This document shows, piece after piece, positions 34,292 to 44,750 of a stretch of DNA of 64,000 nt. Made by a program: the position numbers and the translations under genes. The notes beneath the pieces are model-generated. The model had not been told where the DNA came from and searched no databases. It was given only the letters and a program-made list of their open reading frames with translations. The stretch comes from an uncultured Desulfobacterales bacterium. GTDB lineage: Bacteria > Desulfobacterota > Desulfobulbia > Desulfobulbales > Desulfocapsaceae. The DNA lies in the NCBI GenBank assembly GCA_937915545.1, contig CALGIJ010000011.1, forward strand, positions 203,596 to 267,595, given 5' to 3'. Every line of letters starts with the position of its first letter. Positions within the stretch are counted from its first letter, which is position 1.

Positions 34292-34324
34292 CCCCATATC
34301 CGGCCAGGGGGGCCGCATATGGGG
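34292..34324 (+). promoter_or_regulatory. Strong hairpin in the hcp leader
   Basis: CCCCATAT-C-CGGCC / GGCCG-C-ATATGGGG with loop AGGGG: an 8-bp plus 5-bp stem split by one C-C mismatch. It ends 36 bp before the hcp ATG and is followed by a pyrimidine-rich stretch (TATTTCTTTCTCCC). It could be an attenuator, an upstream terminator or an mRNA-stability element. Confidence 0.5.
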
Positions 34325-34360
34325 TATTTCTTTCTCCCACCCCGTACAAGGAGGAACATC

Positions 34361-36022
34361 ATGTTTTGCTTTCAGTGTCAGGAAACCGCCAAGAACACCG
34401 GCTGCACCTTAAGGGGCATGTGCGGCAAGCCGGAGGAAACCGCCAACCTCCAGGACCTGCTGCTCTTCGTGCTGCGCGGCATGGCCGTGTACGGCGAAAA
34501 GCTCAAGGAACTGGGCCAGGCGGATCGCTCCAACGACGACTTCGTCCTCAAGGGGCTGTTTGCCACCATCACCAACGCCAACTGGGCCGACAGCCGCTTC
34601 GTCGCCCTGGTGGAAGAAGGCATGGCCCGCCGCGAACAGCTGCGCGCCGCCTTCCTCGCCGCCTTCAAAGCCAAAAATGGCAAAGAGTTCGACGGCACCC
34701 TGCCGGATGAAGCGACCTGGAAGGGCAGCGCCGCGGACTTCGCCGCCAAGGCCAAGGGCGTCGGCGTGCTGCGCACCGAGAACGAGGACGTGCGCTCGCT
34801 GCGCGAGATGCTCATCATCGGCCTCAAGGGCATCGCCGCCTATGCCGAGCATGCCGCGGTACTGGGCTTTCACAAGGCCGAGATCGACGATTTCATGTTC
34901 GAGGCCATGGCCTCCACCACCAAAGAGCTGAGCGTCGACGAGATGGTCGCCCTGGTCATGAAGGCGGGCAGCATGGCGGTCGCCGCCATGGCCCTCCTCG
35001 ACGAGGCCAACACCACCACCTATGGTCACCCGGAGATCACCCAGGTCAATATCGGCGTCGGCAAGAACCCCGGCATCCTCATCAGCGGCCACGACCTCAA
35101 GGACATGGACGAGCTGCTCAAGCAGACCGAAGGCAGCGGCGTCGACGTCTATACCCACGGCGAGATGCTGCCCGCCAACTACTACCCGGTTTTCAAGAAA
35201 TACGCCCACTTCGTCGGTAACTACGGCGGCTCCTGGTGGCACCAGAACAGCGAGTTCCAGTCCTTCAACGGCCCGGTGCTGCTGACCACCAACTGCCTGG
35301 TGCCGCTGCGCAAGGAACACACCTATCTCGACCGCCTCTATACCACCGGTGTCGTCGGCTACGATGGCGCGACGCATATCGCCGACCGCCCGGCCGGCGG
35401 CAGCAAGGACTTCTCGGCGCTGATCGCCAGGGCCAAGAGCTGTCCCCCGCCGACCGAGCTGGAAAGCGGCACCATCGTCGGCGGTTTCGGCCACAATCAG
35501 GTGCTGGCCCTCGCCGACAAGGTGGTCGAGGCGGTCAAGTCCGGAGCGATCAAGCGCTTCATCGTCATGGCCGGCTGCGACGGCCGCCACAAGACGAGGA
35601 ACTACTACACCGAGGTGGCCGAGAACCTGCCCAAGGACACCGTCATCCTCACCGCCGGCTGCGCCAAGTTCCGCTACAATAAGCTCAACCTCGGCGATAT
35701 CGGCGGCATCCCCAGGGTCCTCGACGCCGGGCAGTGCAACGACAGCTACTCGCTGGCGGTCATCGCCCTCAAACTCAAGGAGGTCTTCGGCCTGGAGAGC
35801 GTCAACGACCTGCCGCTGTCTTTCGATATCGCCTGGTACGAGCAAAAGGCGGTGGCGGTTCTCCTCGCCCTGCTCTCTCTCGGCGTCAAGGGCATCCGCC
35901 TCGGCCCGACGCTGCCCGGCTTCCTCTCGCCCGGCGTCGCCAAGGTCCTGGTGGAGAAATTCAACATCAAGCCCATCACCACCGCCCCAGAGGATATCGC
36001 CGCCATGATGGCCGGCCAATAA
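34361..36022 (+). CDS. hcp: Hybrid cluster protein (Hcp)
   Basis: 553 residues, class of the Desulfovibrio/strict-anaerobe Hcp. The N-terminal cluster motif is MFCFQCQETAKNTGC with TLRGMCGK (Cys at 3, 6, 15 and 21). The hybrid [4Fe-2O-2S] cluster ligands appear later: MLPANYYP, GGSWWHQNSEF, TTNCLVPL, VMAGCDGRHKTRNYY, ILTAGCAKFRYNKL and DAGQCNDSYSLAVIAL. Hcp reduces NO to N2O and protects against nitrosative stress; older work called it hydroxylamine reductase. AAGGAGG precedes the ATG at 34361. The flavoprotein gene follows by 86 bp across a GC-rich hairpin (36039-36073). The qNOR group 2.5 kb away serves the same stress. Confidence 0.97.
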   Translation: MFCFQCQETAKNTGCTLRGMCGKPEETANLQDLLLFVLRGMAVYGEKLKELGQADRSNDDFVLKGLFATITNANWADSRFVALVEEGMARREQLRAAFLAAFKAKNGKEFDGTLPDEATWKGSAADFAAKAKGVGVLRTENEDVRSLREMLIIGLKGIAAYAEHAAVLGFHKAEIDDFMFEAMASTTKELSVDEMVALVMKAGSMAVAAMALLDEANTTTYGHPEITQVNIGVGKNPGILISGHDLKDMDELLKQTEGSGVDVYTHGEMLPANYYPVFKKYAHFVGNYGGSWWHQNSEFQSFNGPVLLTTNCLVPLRKEHTYLDRLYTTGVVGYDGATHIADRPAGGSKDFSALIARAKSCPPPTELESGTIVGGFGHNQVLALADKVVEAVKSGAIKRFIVMAGCDGRHKTRNYYTEVAENLPKDTVILTAGCAKFRYNKLNLGDIGGIPRVLDAGQCNDSYSLAVIALKLKEVFGLESVNDLPLSFDIAWYEQKAVAVLLALLSLGVKGIRLGPTLPGFLSPGVAKVLVEKFNIKPITTAPEDIAAMMAGQ

Positions 36023-36108
36023 GCATCCCACGGCACAGGGCCGCCGCCCGGGCCAACGCCCGCGGCGGCGGCCATCCCTCCCCCGATTGCTTCGGAGCAG
36101 CGCCTCGC

Positions 36109-37500
36109 ATGAGCCAACAGTACGACCTCGTCATCCTCGGAGCCGGAACCACCGCTTTCGCCGGAGCGCGCCTCGCCGCCGCGGCCGGCTGGAAAGTGCT
36201 GCTGGTGGAGCAGTCGCAGCCCGGCGGCACCTGCATCAACTGGGGCTGTATCCCCAGCAAGACCCTCATCCACAAGGCAGAGATGTATTATGGCGCCCGC
36301 AAGGGCATGCGCTGGGGACTCAACCTCCATGCCGGCGCACCCGACTGCGGCACCTTGATGCCCCTCAAGGAGGAGGCGGTGCGCACCATCCGCGACGGCC
36401 ACTACCAGAAGGAGCTCGACGGCACCCCCGGCATGGACCTGGTGCGCGGTCGCGGCCGCCTGCGCTCCGCCAACGAGGTCGAAGTCAACGGCGAGGTGCT
36501 GCGCACCGCCAACATCCTCATCGCCACCGGCGGCAGGCCGCGCGGCGTCGCCCTGCCCGGCATCGACAAGGTCGAAGCCCTCAACAGCTACAGCGCCCTG
36601 CACCTGCCCTGCTTTCCGGCCTCGATCACCATCCTCGGCGGCGGCGTCATCGCCCTGGAGATGGGCCAGATGCTCGCCCGTTTCGGCACCCGGGTGACCA
36701 TCCTCGAACGTGGCCCGCGCCTCCTGGCGGAGTTCGACAAGCGGCTCACCGAGCAGTTCCGCCGCATGCTGCAGCGCGATGGGGTGGAAGTGTTCTGCAA
36801 TATCGTCGCCGAGCGGGTGGAAAGGAACGGAGACACCACCTGCCTCTTCGCGCGCATCGACGGGGCCGAGGTGGCCTTCGTCGCCGAGCGCCTGATGCTG
36901 GCCATCGGCACCGAGCCGGCCACCCGCGGCATCGGCCTCGAGGAGGTCGGGGTGGCCCTTGACCCGGCCGGCTTCGTCGTCGTCGACAGCCAGCTGCGTA
37001 CCAGCGTGCCGGGGGTCTGGGCGGCCGGCGACGTCACCGGCCCGCCGATGGTCGCCCCCAACGGGGCGCGGGAGGCGCAGATCGCGGTGCGCAACATGCT
37101 CTATCCCCAGGCCGGCCACACCATCGACCACCGCTTCTCGCCCATGGCGGTCTTCGTCGACCCGGAGTTCGCCACCGTCGGGCTCACCCACCGCCAGGCC
37201 GAGGCCCACGGCTACCGCCCGGTGACCACCTACCTCGAGTTGGAACGGATCCCCAAGGCCCATGTCATGGGTGAGCTGATTGGCGGGGTCCTGCTCACCG
37301 CCGAGCGCGGCAGCGGCAAGATCCTCGGCGTGCAGATGCTCTGCCCGCGCGCCGCCGACATCATCCAGGAGGCGACCCTGGCGGTGCGCTTCGCCATGAA
37401 CGTCGTCGACCTGGCGACCACGGTGCACGTCTACCCGAGCATCAGCGACGGATTGCGCCAGGTCGCCGAGCGCAACGCCATGGAGCAGGGCCTGCTCTAA
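36109..37500 (+). CDS. FAD-dependent pyridine nucleotide-disulfide oxidoreductase, MerA/Lpd-like
   Basis: 463 residues. FAD site LVILGAGTTAFAGARLAAAAG near residue 7, redox disulfide GGTCINWGCIPSKTL near 41, NAD(P) site ITILGGGVIALEMGQMLARFG near 172, FAD site 2 GVWAAGDVTGPPMVAPNGARE near 303 and the dimer-interface His in TVHVYPSISDGLRQVAE near 440. The redox motif and AGDV resemble mercuric reductase, but the C-terminal Cys pair of MerA is absent and no mer genes are near. It could reduce a disulfide, or pass electrons to Hcp or a ferredoxin partner. The ATG at 36109 has CGGAG upstream at longish spacing. It is convergent with the ferredoxin gene. Confidence 0.88.
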   Translation: MSQQYDLVILGAGTTAFAGARLAAAAGWKVLLVEQSQPGGTCINWGCIPSKTLIHKAEMYYGARKGMRWGLNLHAGAPDCGTLMPLKEEAVRTIRDGHYQKELDGTPGMDLVRGRGRLRSANEVEVNGEVLRTANILIATGGRPRGVALPGIDKVEALNSYSALHLPCFPASITILGGGVIALEMGQMLARFGTRVTILERGPRLLAEFDKRLTEQFRRMLQRDGVEVFCNIVAERVERNGDTTCLFARIDGAEVAFVAERLMLAIGTEPATRGIGLEEVGVALDPAGFVVVDSQLRTSVPGVWAAGDVTGPPMVAPNGAREAQIAVRNMLYPQAGHTIDHRFSPMAVFVDPEFATVGLTHRQAEAHGYRPVTTYLELERIPKAHVMGELIGGVLLTAERGSGKILGVQMLCPRAADIIQEATLAVRFAMNVVDLATTVHVYPSISDGLRQVAERNAMEQGLL

Positions 37501-37507
37501 GCCCTGC
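37485..37507. terminator. Hairpin across the stop of the flavoprotein gene
   Basis: GCAGGGC (37485-37491) pairs with GCCCTGC (37501-37507) around a nine-base loop holding the TAA stop, between convergent genes. No T-tract, so only a weak terminator candidate. Confidence 0.35.
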
Positions 37508-37515
37508 CCTTCCCC

Positions 37516-37701
37516 CTACTCCTGGGAGATGCACCCCACCGGGCAAGAGGCGATGGCCTCGTCGATGCAGGCCTGGTCGCCGCCCTCGGGGGCGATGACT
37601 TCGGCCTTATCCTCGTCGTCGAGGGCGAAAACATCCGGGCAAAGCTCGGCGCAGGCGCCACAGCCGATACACTCGTCACGATCAATTCGTACTTCTTTCA
37701 T
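37516..37701 (-). CDS. Single-cluster [4Fe-4S] ferredoxin
   Basis: 61 residues, highly acidic. Cluster ligands are CIGCGACAELC near 11-21 with the fourth Cys in ASCPVGCI near 53. VFALDDEDKAEV is typical of the Desulfovibrio-type monocluster ferredoxin. GGAG lies seven bases before the ATG at 37701. It follows the hemerythrin gene by about 160 bp, in a gap that contains the hairpin CGGGCG/CGCCCG, so it may have its own promoter. It is a plausible electron donor or acceptor for Hcp, AOR or other oxidoreductases. Confidence 0.95.
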   Translation of the reverse strand: MKEVRIDRDECIGCGACAELCPDVFALDDEDKAEVIAPEGGDQACIDEAIASCPVGCISQE

Positions 37702-37860
37702 GGTCATTCTCCTTTGGTGATAATGGTAGCGTCCAACTTCCTGGCCAAGGTGCTTTGTCACTAGGTCTTCATTGCTATCCCCCTGTATCTTTCAGCATTC
37801 AGGGCCTCTCGGCCCACTCGGGCGACACCACGCCGCCCGTCAATTCCTCACCTTCTCCCC

Positions 37861-38475
37861 TCACCCGCAGTGGTGGCAAAGTGCCTCCCCGTGGTGGCCC
37901 GCGCAGTGCGCCCCATCGCCATCGACCCCATAGCGGCAGGCAAGATCGTTGAGCAGGCGGTGCAAGGCCTGGTGCCGGCCGGTACCGATCTCCTCGTGCT
38001 CGAATTCTGCCATGCGCCTCTCGAGACCGGCCAGCGTGGCATCGTCGAGATGGCGCTCGGCAAGGACGAAGAGCACGCCGTTCTCCTTGTCGATATGGCG
38101 CGTCAGCAGCTCCTCATAGAGACGGGCCTGGAGGGCAAATTCCTCCGGCGCCGCGAGGTCCCCGGCCCCGTAGGCGGCCACGGCCATGCTCAGGGCGGCG
38201 ACGCTGTCGCGCCCGCGGCTGTGCTCGGCGAGCATGACCCCGATGGGACCTCCATTGCGGCCGATGCCGACCTCCTCGAGCAGGGGAAAGAGCAGCCCCT
38301 CCTCCTTACGATGATGGCAGCGATCGACGAAGACACGGAAGAACTCCAGCAATTTTTCGGCATCAACGACATGGAGGTGACCACTCGACTGGGCTCTGTC
38401 GGCCATGGCGGCAAGGATGGCGAGGGCGGTGGTCACCACACGGTGTTCCTCTCGTAACTGCCTGATAGCATTCAT
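37861..38475 (-). CDS. Hemerythrin-like (HHE) protein
   Basis: 204 residues, four-helix bundle with di-iron ligands visible as REEHRVV near residue 9, FVDRCHHRKEEGLLFPLLEE near 50-68, LAEHSRGRD near 83 and TRHIDKENGVLFVLAE near 125-140. The C-terminal His/Cys-rich tail (HCAGHHGEALCHHCG) is unusual and might bind extra metal. Such proteins bind O2 or NO, or repair nitrosatively damaged iron sites (compare YtfE/Ric). GGAG precedes the ATG at 38475. It follows the NO reductase gene by 56 bp across a 10-bp GC hairpin (38495-38515) and is probably cotranscribed. Confidence 0.93.
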   Translation of the reverse strand: MNAIRQLREEHRVVTTALAILAAMADRAQSSGHLHVVDAEKLLEFFRVFVDRCHHRKEEGLLFPLLEEVGIGRNGGPIGVMLAEHSRGRDSVAALSMAVAAYGAGDLAAPEEFALQARLYEELLTRHIDKENGVLFVLAERHLDDATLAGLERRMAEFEHEEIGTGRHQALHRLLNDLACRYGVDGDGAHCAGHHGEALCHHCG

Positions 38476-38531
38476 GACATTCTCCTTCCTGTTACCGCCG
38501 CCCCGGGGGCGGCGGCCATCTTTCTTTCCTT

Positions 38532-40844
38532 CTACCTGACAAGGTTCACCGCGCTTTTGCCGGATTTTCCGGCAAGGGCGTCCATCCCGGCGCGGCGCGA
38601 ACCCTCGACATAGGACCAGCCGGTCTTGAGGCCGATGACGAACCAGGCCAGCACCGCCACCCCGCCGAGGAAGATGGTGTCGCCGACGATGCGCAGCCAG
38701 CGCAGGGCGACGATGGCCGGGAGCTGCAGGAACTCGGCGCTGCGCGCGTACCACAGGCCGTGGTCGACGCTAGCCCAGGTCTGCGCCAGGCCGATGGGCA
38801 GCAGGCTGAGGACGATCATCAGGGCGAGGCCGAGGTTCATCCCCCAGAAGGCCAGCGACAGGGGCCGGTCCTTCCACACCCCCTGCGGTTGCAGACGGCG
38901 CAGCACGAAGAGCACCAGGCCGAGGGCGAGCAGGCCGTACACCCCGAAGAGGGCGGCATGGCCATGCAGCGGGGTGGTGTTGAGCCCCTGCATGTAATAG
39001 AGGGCGATGGGCGGGTTGATGAGGAAGCCGAAGATGCCGGCGCCGACCAGGTTCCAGAAGGCGACGCCCATAAAGAAGCGGATCGGCCACTGGTAGGTGG
39101 ACATCCACTCGGCACGCCGGCCGAGGCTGTAAGTCTCCCAGGCCTCGAAGCCGATCAGGGCCAGGGGCACCACCTCGAGGGCGCTGAAGGTCGCTCCGAC
39201 AGCCATGATGGAAATCGGCGTCCCCGAGAAATAGAGGTGATGGAAGGTGCCGGGGATACCGGCGAAGAGATAGATGGTCGAGGCGGTCAGCACCGCGGCG
39301 GTGGCGTTGGCGGCACGCACAAGGCCGAACCGGGTGAAGATGAAGGCCAGGGCGGCGGTGGCGAAGACCTCCATGAAGCCCTCGACCCAGAGATGCACTA
39401 CCCACCAGCGCCAGTATTCCATGATCGACAGATGGGTGCGTGCCCCGTAGAAGAACCCGGCTCCGTAGAAGAGGCCGATGGCCCCGGCCGCCCCGGCAAA
39501 GAGCAGGACGATCTGGCGGCGGTGGCCATGGTCGCGCAGGGCCGGCCACAGGCCGCGCAGCACCAGGGTCAGCCAGAGGAGCAGGCCGGCAAAGAGGGCG
39601 ATCTGCCAGAAGCGACCCAGGTCGACATACTCGTAGCCCTGATGGCCGAACCAGAAGCCGACGTCGAGACCAAGGCGCTGCTGCACCGAGAACCACTCCC
39701 CGACCAGGGAGCCGCCAACCACCACGACCAGGGCGGCGAAGAGCACGTTTACACCGAGCTTCTGGAAAGGTGGCTCGTGGCCGCCCACCGCCGGGGCGAG
39801 GTAGAGGCCGGCGGCGAGGAAGGCGGTGGCGATCCAGAATACCGCCAGTTGCACATGCCAGGTACGGGCGACGCTATACGGGATGATCTCCGCCAGCGGC
39901 AGGCCGAAGAAACCGGTACCCTCCACCGTGTAGTGGGCGACCACCGCCCCAAGCAGCACCTGGACGACGAAGAGGGCGATGACGATCACCCCGTATTTCC
40001 ACACCGCCTGCATCGACGGCGTCGCGGAGAGCAGGCGAAAGGGGTCCGCCGCCGGCGGCTCGGGCAAATCCTCCTCACGGTCGTGGAAGAGCTTGTACCA
40101 GACCAGGGCGCCGATGCCGGCGAGGAGCAGGGCGATGCTGACCAGCGACCAGACGACGCTCGCCGCCGTCGGCACGTTGCCAACCAGGGGCTCGTGGGGC
40201 CAGTTGTTGGTGTAGCTCACCGCGGTGCCGGGCCGCTCCGCAGCCGCCGCCCAGGAGGTCCAGAAGAAGAAGGCGGTCATCGTCCGTCGGCGTTCCTGGT
40301 CCGGCATGCTGTTGGCGACGATGGCGTAGTTATCGCGCAGCGTGGCCAGCTTCGGGTCGGCGCCGAAGAGGCGCTCGTAGTGGTCCGCGGTCTGGGCGAC
40401 GGCCGCGGCACGGGCCTCACTTATGCGCAAGGTCCCCGATGACGGATCGTAGGTATTGCCGCGCATCTCGTCTCGCACCCGCGCTTCGATGCCCGCCTTC
40501 TCAGAGGAGGTCAAACCCTGGAAGTCGCGGCGATACTCTTGGAGGGCGAGAGCATCCCGCAAGGCGCTGGCCTCACGATGCAGCCAGTCGGCACTCCAGT
40601 CGGGGGCCTGGTAGGCGCCGTGTCCCCAGATCGAGCCGACCTGCTGCCCGCCCATGCTCTGCCAGGCCTGCTGGCCGGTAAGAATATCGTCCTTGGTGAA
40701 CAGGGTACCTCCGCCGCTGGTCAGCACCAGCTCGGGAATGGGCGGCACCTGGCGGTAAATCTCCCGGCCATACCAGCCGAGAACGAAAAAGGCGATAAAC
40801 AGTGCCGACCCAAAGATCAGCCAAAGTTTCTTGGTGGTGGTCAT
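38532..40844 (-). CDS. norZ: Quinol-dependent nitric oxide reductase (qNOR)
   Basis: 770 residues, the single-subunit form: an N-terminal periplasmic extension (about 35-220, with TGQQAWQSMGGQQVGSIWGHG) fused to a NorB-like heme-copper-oxidase-type core of about 12 helices. The core shows HVQLAVFWIATAFLAAGLYLA, WRWWVVHLWVEGFMEVFATA (heme and FeB ligands, catalytic Glu), HHLYFSGTP and HGHAALFGVYGLLALGLVL. The enzyme reduces two NO to N2O with quinol. In a strict anaerobe this is most likely detoxification. GGGAGG precedes the ATG. A sigma-54 promoter lies 70 bp upstream and a NorR-like activator is divergent. Confidence 0.96.
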   Translation of the reverse strand: MTTTKKLWLIFGSALFIAFFVLGWYGREIYRQVPPIPELVLTSGGGTLFTKDDILTGQQAWQSMGGQQVGSIWGHGAYQAPDWSADWLHREASALRDALALQEYRRDFQGLTSSEKAGIEARVRDEMRGNTYDPSSGTLRISEARAAAVAQTADHYERLFGADPKLATLRDNYAIVANSMPDQERRRTMTAFFFWTSWAAAAERPGTAVSYTNNWPHEPLVGNVPTAASVVWSLVSIALLLAGIGALVWYKLFHDREEDLPEPPAADPFRLLSATPSMQAVWKYGVIVIALFVVQVLLGAVVAHYTVEGTGFFGLPLAEIIPYSVARTWHVQLAVFWIATAFLAAGLYLAPAVGGHEPPFQKLGVNVLFAALVVVVGGSLVGEWFSVQQRLGLDVGFWFGHQGYEYVDLGRFWQIALFAGLLLWLTLVLRGLWPALRDHGHRRQIVLLFAGAAGAIGLFYGAGFFYGARTHLSIMEYWRWWVVHLWVEGFMEVFATAALAFIFTRFGLVRAANATAAVLTASTIYLFAGIPGTFHHLYFSGTPISIMAVGATFSALEVVPLALIGFEAWETYSLGRRAEWMSTYQWPIRFFMGVAFWNLVGAGIFGFLINPPIALYYMQGLNTTPLHGHAALFGVYGLLALGLVLFVLRRLQPQGVWKDRPLSLAFWGMNLGLALMIVLSLLPIGLAQTWASVDHGLWYARSAEFLQLPAIVALRWLRIVGDTIFLGGVAVLAWFVIGLKTGWSYVEGSRRAGMDALAGKSGKSAVNLVR

Positions 40845-40912
40845 GGCATACCTCCCTGGTTGAGATGGTCGCCGCCGGGGTGGCGGCGCAATATATCCTT
40901 ATCTCGACCATA

Positions 40913-40927
40913 GCAAAGGCGATGCCA
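40913..40927 (-). promoter_or_regulatory. Sigma-54 promoter of the qNOR operon
   Basis: On the minus strand TGGCAT-CGCCT-TTGC keeps the invariant GG (-24) and GC (-12) at the correct 10-bp spacing, about 70 bp upstream of the qNOR ATG. The AT-rich stretch up to 41027, with the palindrome ATAC-ATG-GTAT, likely holds the NorR-type enhancer sites; exact GT-N7-AC matches were not found. Confidence 0.85.
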
Positions 40928-41027
40928 GATAATACTTTCTATATTTTCATTATGTTACAAACAATGTTATTGTTTTTACACCATTACCGGGGTGATCTTT
41001 TGGAATACATGGTATATTTTTCATAAC

Positions 41028-42602
<1,575 letters not shown>

Positions 42603-42608
<6 letters not shown>

Positions 42609-43331
42609 GCGGCCCTCCTGCCCCGCCGGCCCGGCCGGCGAGCGCGCCATCAACCCTGACAACAGCGGCCGCAGGTGTTCGTTGAGCACAGCAAAGCGGC
42701 TCTCGCTGCCGACCAGCTCCTCTTGCCGCTGCACGTAAGGCCCAGGCTGCAGCTCGTCGTGGCAGTTGCTGATCAGGCTCGCCACGGCGGCCGGGGTGGT
42801 TTCGAGGTGGAACTGCAGACCGAGCACCAGGTCGCCATAGCTGAAGGCCTGATGTTCGCAAGCGGCGCTGCGCGCCAGGTGGGTCGCCCCGGAAGGCAGG
42901 TCGAAGGTCTCGCCATGCCAGTGGAACACCGGCAGGACGGGGGGAAAGAGGGCAAAGAGCGGCGAGGTGGCGGCAGCCGGGGTGGCCTCGACGGGGAACC
43001 AGCCGATCTCGCGCTGTGCATTGGCGAAAACCCTGGCGCCGAGGACAGCGGCAAGCAGCTGCGCCCCGAGGCAGATGCCGAGGGTGGGGATGCCGCGGGC
43101 AATGGCCTGCTGGAGATAGCGTTTCTCTTCACCCAGCCAGGGGTGGAGGGCATCGTCGTTGACGCTCATCGGCCCGCCCAGCACCACCAGCAGATCGACC
43201 TCTTCGATCCTTGGCAGGGCCTGGCCCGCATAAAGACGGGTAATGGCGAGCCGGTGGCCGCCGCTGTCGGCCCAGGAGGCGATACTGCCCGGGCCCTCGA
43301 AGGGGACATGCTGCACGCAGTGGATGTTCAT
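42603..43331 (-). CDS. Class I glutamine amidotransferase-like protein
   Basis: 242 residues. The nucleophile elbow is LGICLGAQLLAA with Cys near residue 87, preceded by LLVVLGGPMSVND near 47. The His-Glu dyad lies in LGLQFHLETTP near 170; VFHWHGETFDLP is the substrate-loop His region typical of the YfeJ/GMP-synthase-like group. It is a stand-alone domain, so the acceptor of ammonia is unknown; relatives hydrolyse gamma-glutamyl compounds. No operon partner on its strand. Confidence 0.88.
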
Positions 43332-43422
43332 GACCTATTGCCATCAGGTTGAGGTGATCTGACCAAATCTCCGGGAACCCCTCCCGGCACGGTCACCTTA
43401 CCCCCAGCAGGCAGGGTCGTGC

Positions 43423-43436
43423 TTGACCTAAATCAA
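43423..43436. promoter_or_regulatory. FNR/CRP-family box upstream of the CBS-HPP genes
   Basis: TTGACCTAAATCAA fits TTGAY-N4-RTCAA, the FNR/DNR/HcpR-type site, 65 bp upstream of the CBS-domain gene. It suggests control by anaerobiosis or NO. No second copy was found ahead of hcp. Confidence 0.65.
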
Positions 43437-43500
43437 GGAAATCCCCCTCATCATCTGTTTTGCTCCTTCAGACATCCCAACACCAGCCGGAGGAACGAGC

Positions 43501-44133
43501 ATGGCGCAACATCTCAACCTTACCCCACCGCCCATCGACGATGACGACATCTACCGGGCGATGCAGGACATCCAGGGCTATGTCGATATCAGCCCCGCCG
43601 ATTTCAAGGAGATCTTCACCTTCGCCTACCGCCATGCGGTGGAGCGGCTGCTGGCAGCGCGGCGTGCAGCCGAGATCATGCACAGCCCGGTGCACTGCCT
43701 GCAGGCAACCATGGACCTCAAGGACGCCGCAACCTTTCTCGCCACGCACCGCATCTCCGGGGCGCCAGTGGTCGATGGCGACAACAGAGTGATCGGCGTG
43801 GTCTCCGAGAAGGATTTCCTGCGCCGCATGGGCCTGAAGGCACCCGCCTCGTTCATGGAGATCATCTCCCGCTGCCTCAACCACCGGGGCTGCATCGCCG
43901 TCAACCTGCACAATCACCGCGTCGACGAGATCATGAGCGCTCCGGCGATCATCGCCGGGCCTACTCTCTGCAGCCACGAGATCGCCGCCATCTTCGCCGA
44001 GAGGAATATCAACCGCCTGCCCATCGTCGACGAGCAGCGCAGGCCGCTTGGCATCGTCAGCCGCACCGATCTCGTCACCGCCTTCTGTTCCTGCCTCTAC
44101 CCGCAAAGGAGGAGCGATGGCCACATTCTTTGA
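43501..44133 (+). CDS. CBS-domain pair protein
   Basis: 210 residues. An N-terminal helical region of about 55 residues precedes two CBS motifs: AAEIMHSPVHCLQA through GAPVVDGDNRVIGVVSEKDFL (about 58-105) and DEIMSAPAIIAGPTL through RLPIVDEQRRPLGIVSRTDL (about 140-197). CBS pairs bind adenosyl nucleotides as energy or redox sensors. AGGAACGAGC precedes the ATG. The next gene, an HPP-family membrane protein, overlaps it by 17 bp, so the CBS protein probably gates or regulates that membrane protein. Confidence 0.92.
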   Translation: MAQHLNLTPPPIDDDDIYRAMQDIQGYVDISPADFKEIFTFAYRHAVERLLAARRAAEIMHSPVHCLQATMDLKDAATFLATHRISGAPVVDGDNRVIGVVSEKDFLRRMGLKAPASFMEIISRCLNHRGCIAVNLHNHRVDEIMSAPAIIAGPTLCSHEIAAIFAERNINRLPIVDEQRRPLGIVSRTDLVTAFCSCLYPQRRSDGHIL

Positions 44134-44656
44134 AAAGATGCGCGGTGGCGGGCAAAGTCCGCCTACGGTCAGCCTCACCGAAGTGGCCTGGTCGTGGCTG
44201 GGCAGTGTGCTGGGCATCGCCCTGGTGGGATTGCTCCATTACCGCCTGCTCGACCCCCAGGGGCTATCCCTGCTCCTCGGATCCTTCGGGGCCTCGGCGG
44301 TGCTCCTTTACGGGGCGGTGCGCAGCCCGCTGGCCCAGCCACGCAATCTCCTCGGCGGCCACACCCTCTCGGCCCTGGTCGGCGTCACCATGCAGATGCT
44401 CTGCGGCGGGGAGCCGATTTTCGCCGCCGCCCTGGCGGTGGCGACAGCCATCGCCGTCATGCATCTCACCAAGACCCTGCACCCGCCCGGTGGCGCCACC
44501 GCCCTCATCGCCATCATCGGCGGTCCCGCCATCCACAGACTCGGCTACCTCTATGTGCTCGCCCCAGTAGCCCTTGGCGCCCTGGTCATGCTGCTCGTCG
44601 CCCTGCTGGTCAACAACCTGGCACCGAAAAGACGCTATCCCGAGTTCTGGTGGTAA
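44117..44656 (+). CDS. HPP-family membrane protein
   Basis: 179 residues with four hydrophobic segments (about 27-45, 55-72, 80-120, 140-170). The family signature TLHPPGGATALIAIIGG is at about 118-134, and SFGASAVLLYGAVRSPLAQPRN and GGHTLSALVGV are also typical. A plant and cyanobacterial homologue has been reported as a nitrite transporter; bacterial roles are mostly unknown. GGAGG precedes the ATG and the start lies inside the CBS gene. The nearby NO and Hcp genes and the FNR-type box fit an anaerobic nitrogen-oxide setting. A GACGGC/GCCGTC hairpin lies 15 bp after the stop. Confidence 0.92.
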   Translation: MATFFEKMRGGGQSPPTVSLTEVAWSWLGSVLGIALVGLLHYRLLDPQGLSLLLGSFGASAVLLYGAVRSPLAQPRNLLGGHTLSALVGVTMQMLCGGEPIFAAALAVATAIAVMHLTKTLHPPGGATALIAIIGGPAIHRLGYLYVLAPVALGALVMLLVALLVNNLAPKRRYPEFWW

Positions 44657-44750
44657 GCCCGTCGGCAGGAGAGACGGCAGGCCTCGCCGTCATCGCCTGC
44701 CCCTGCGGGGCGCCCTGGCAAGAGAGGGACACCCCGCTGAAAGGTGCGGT

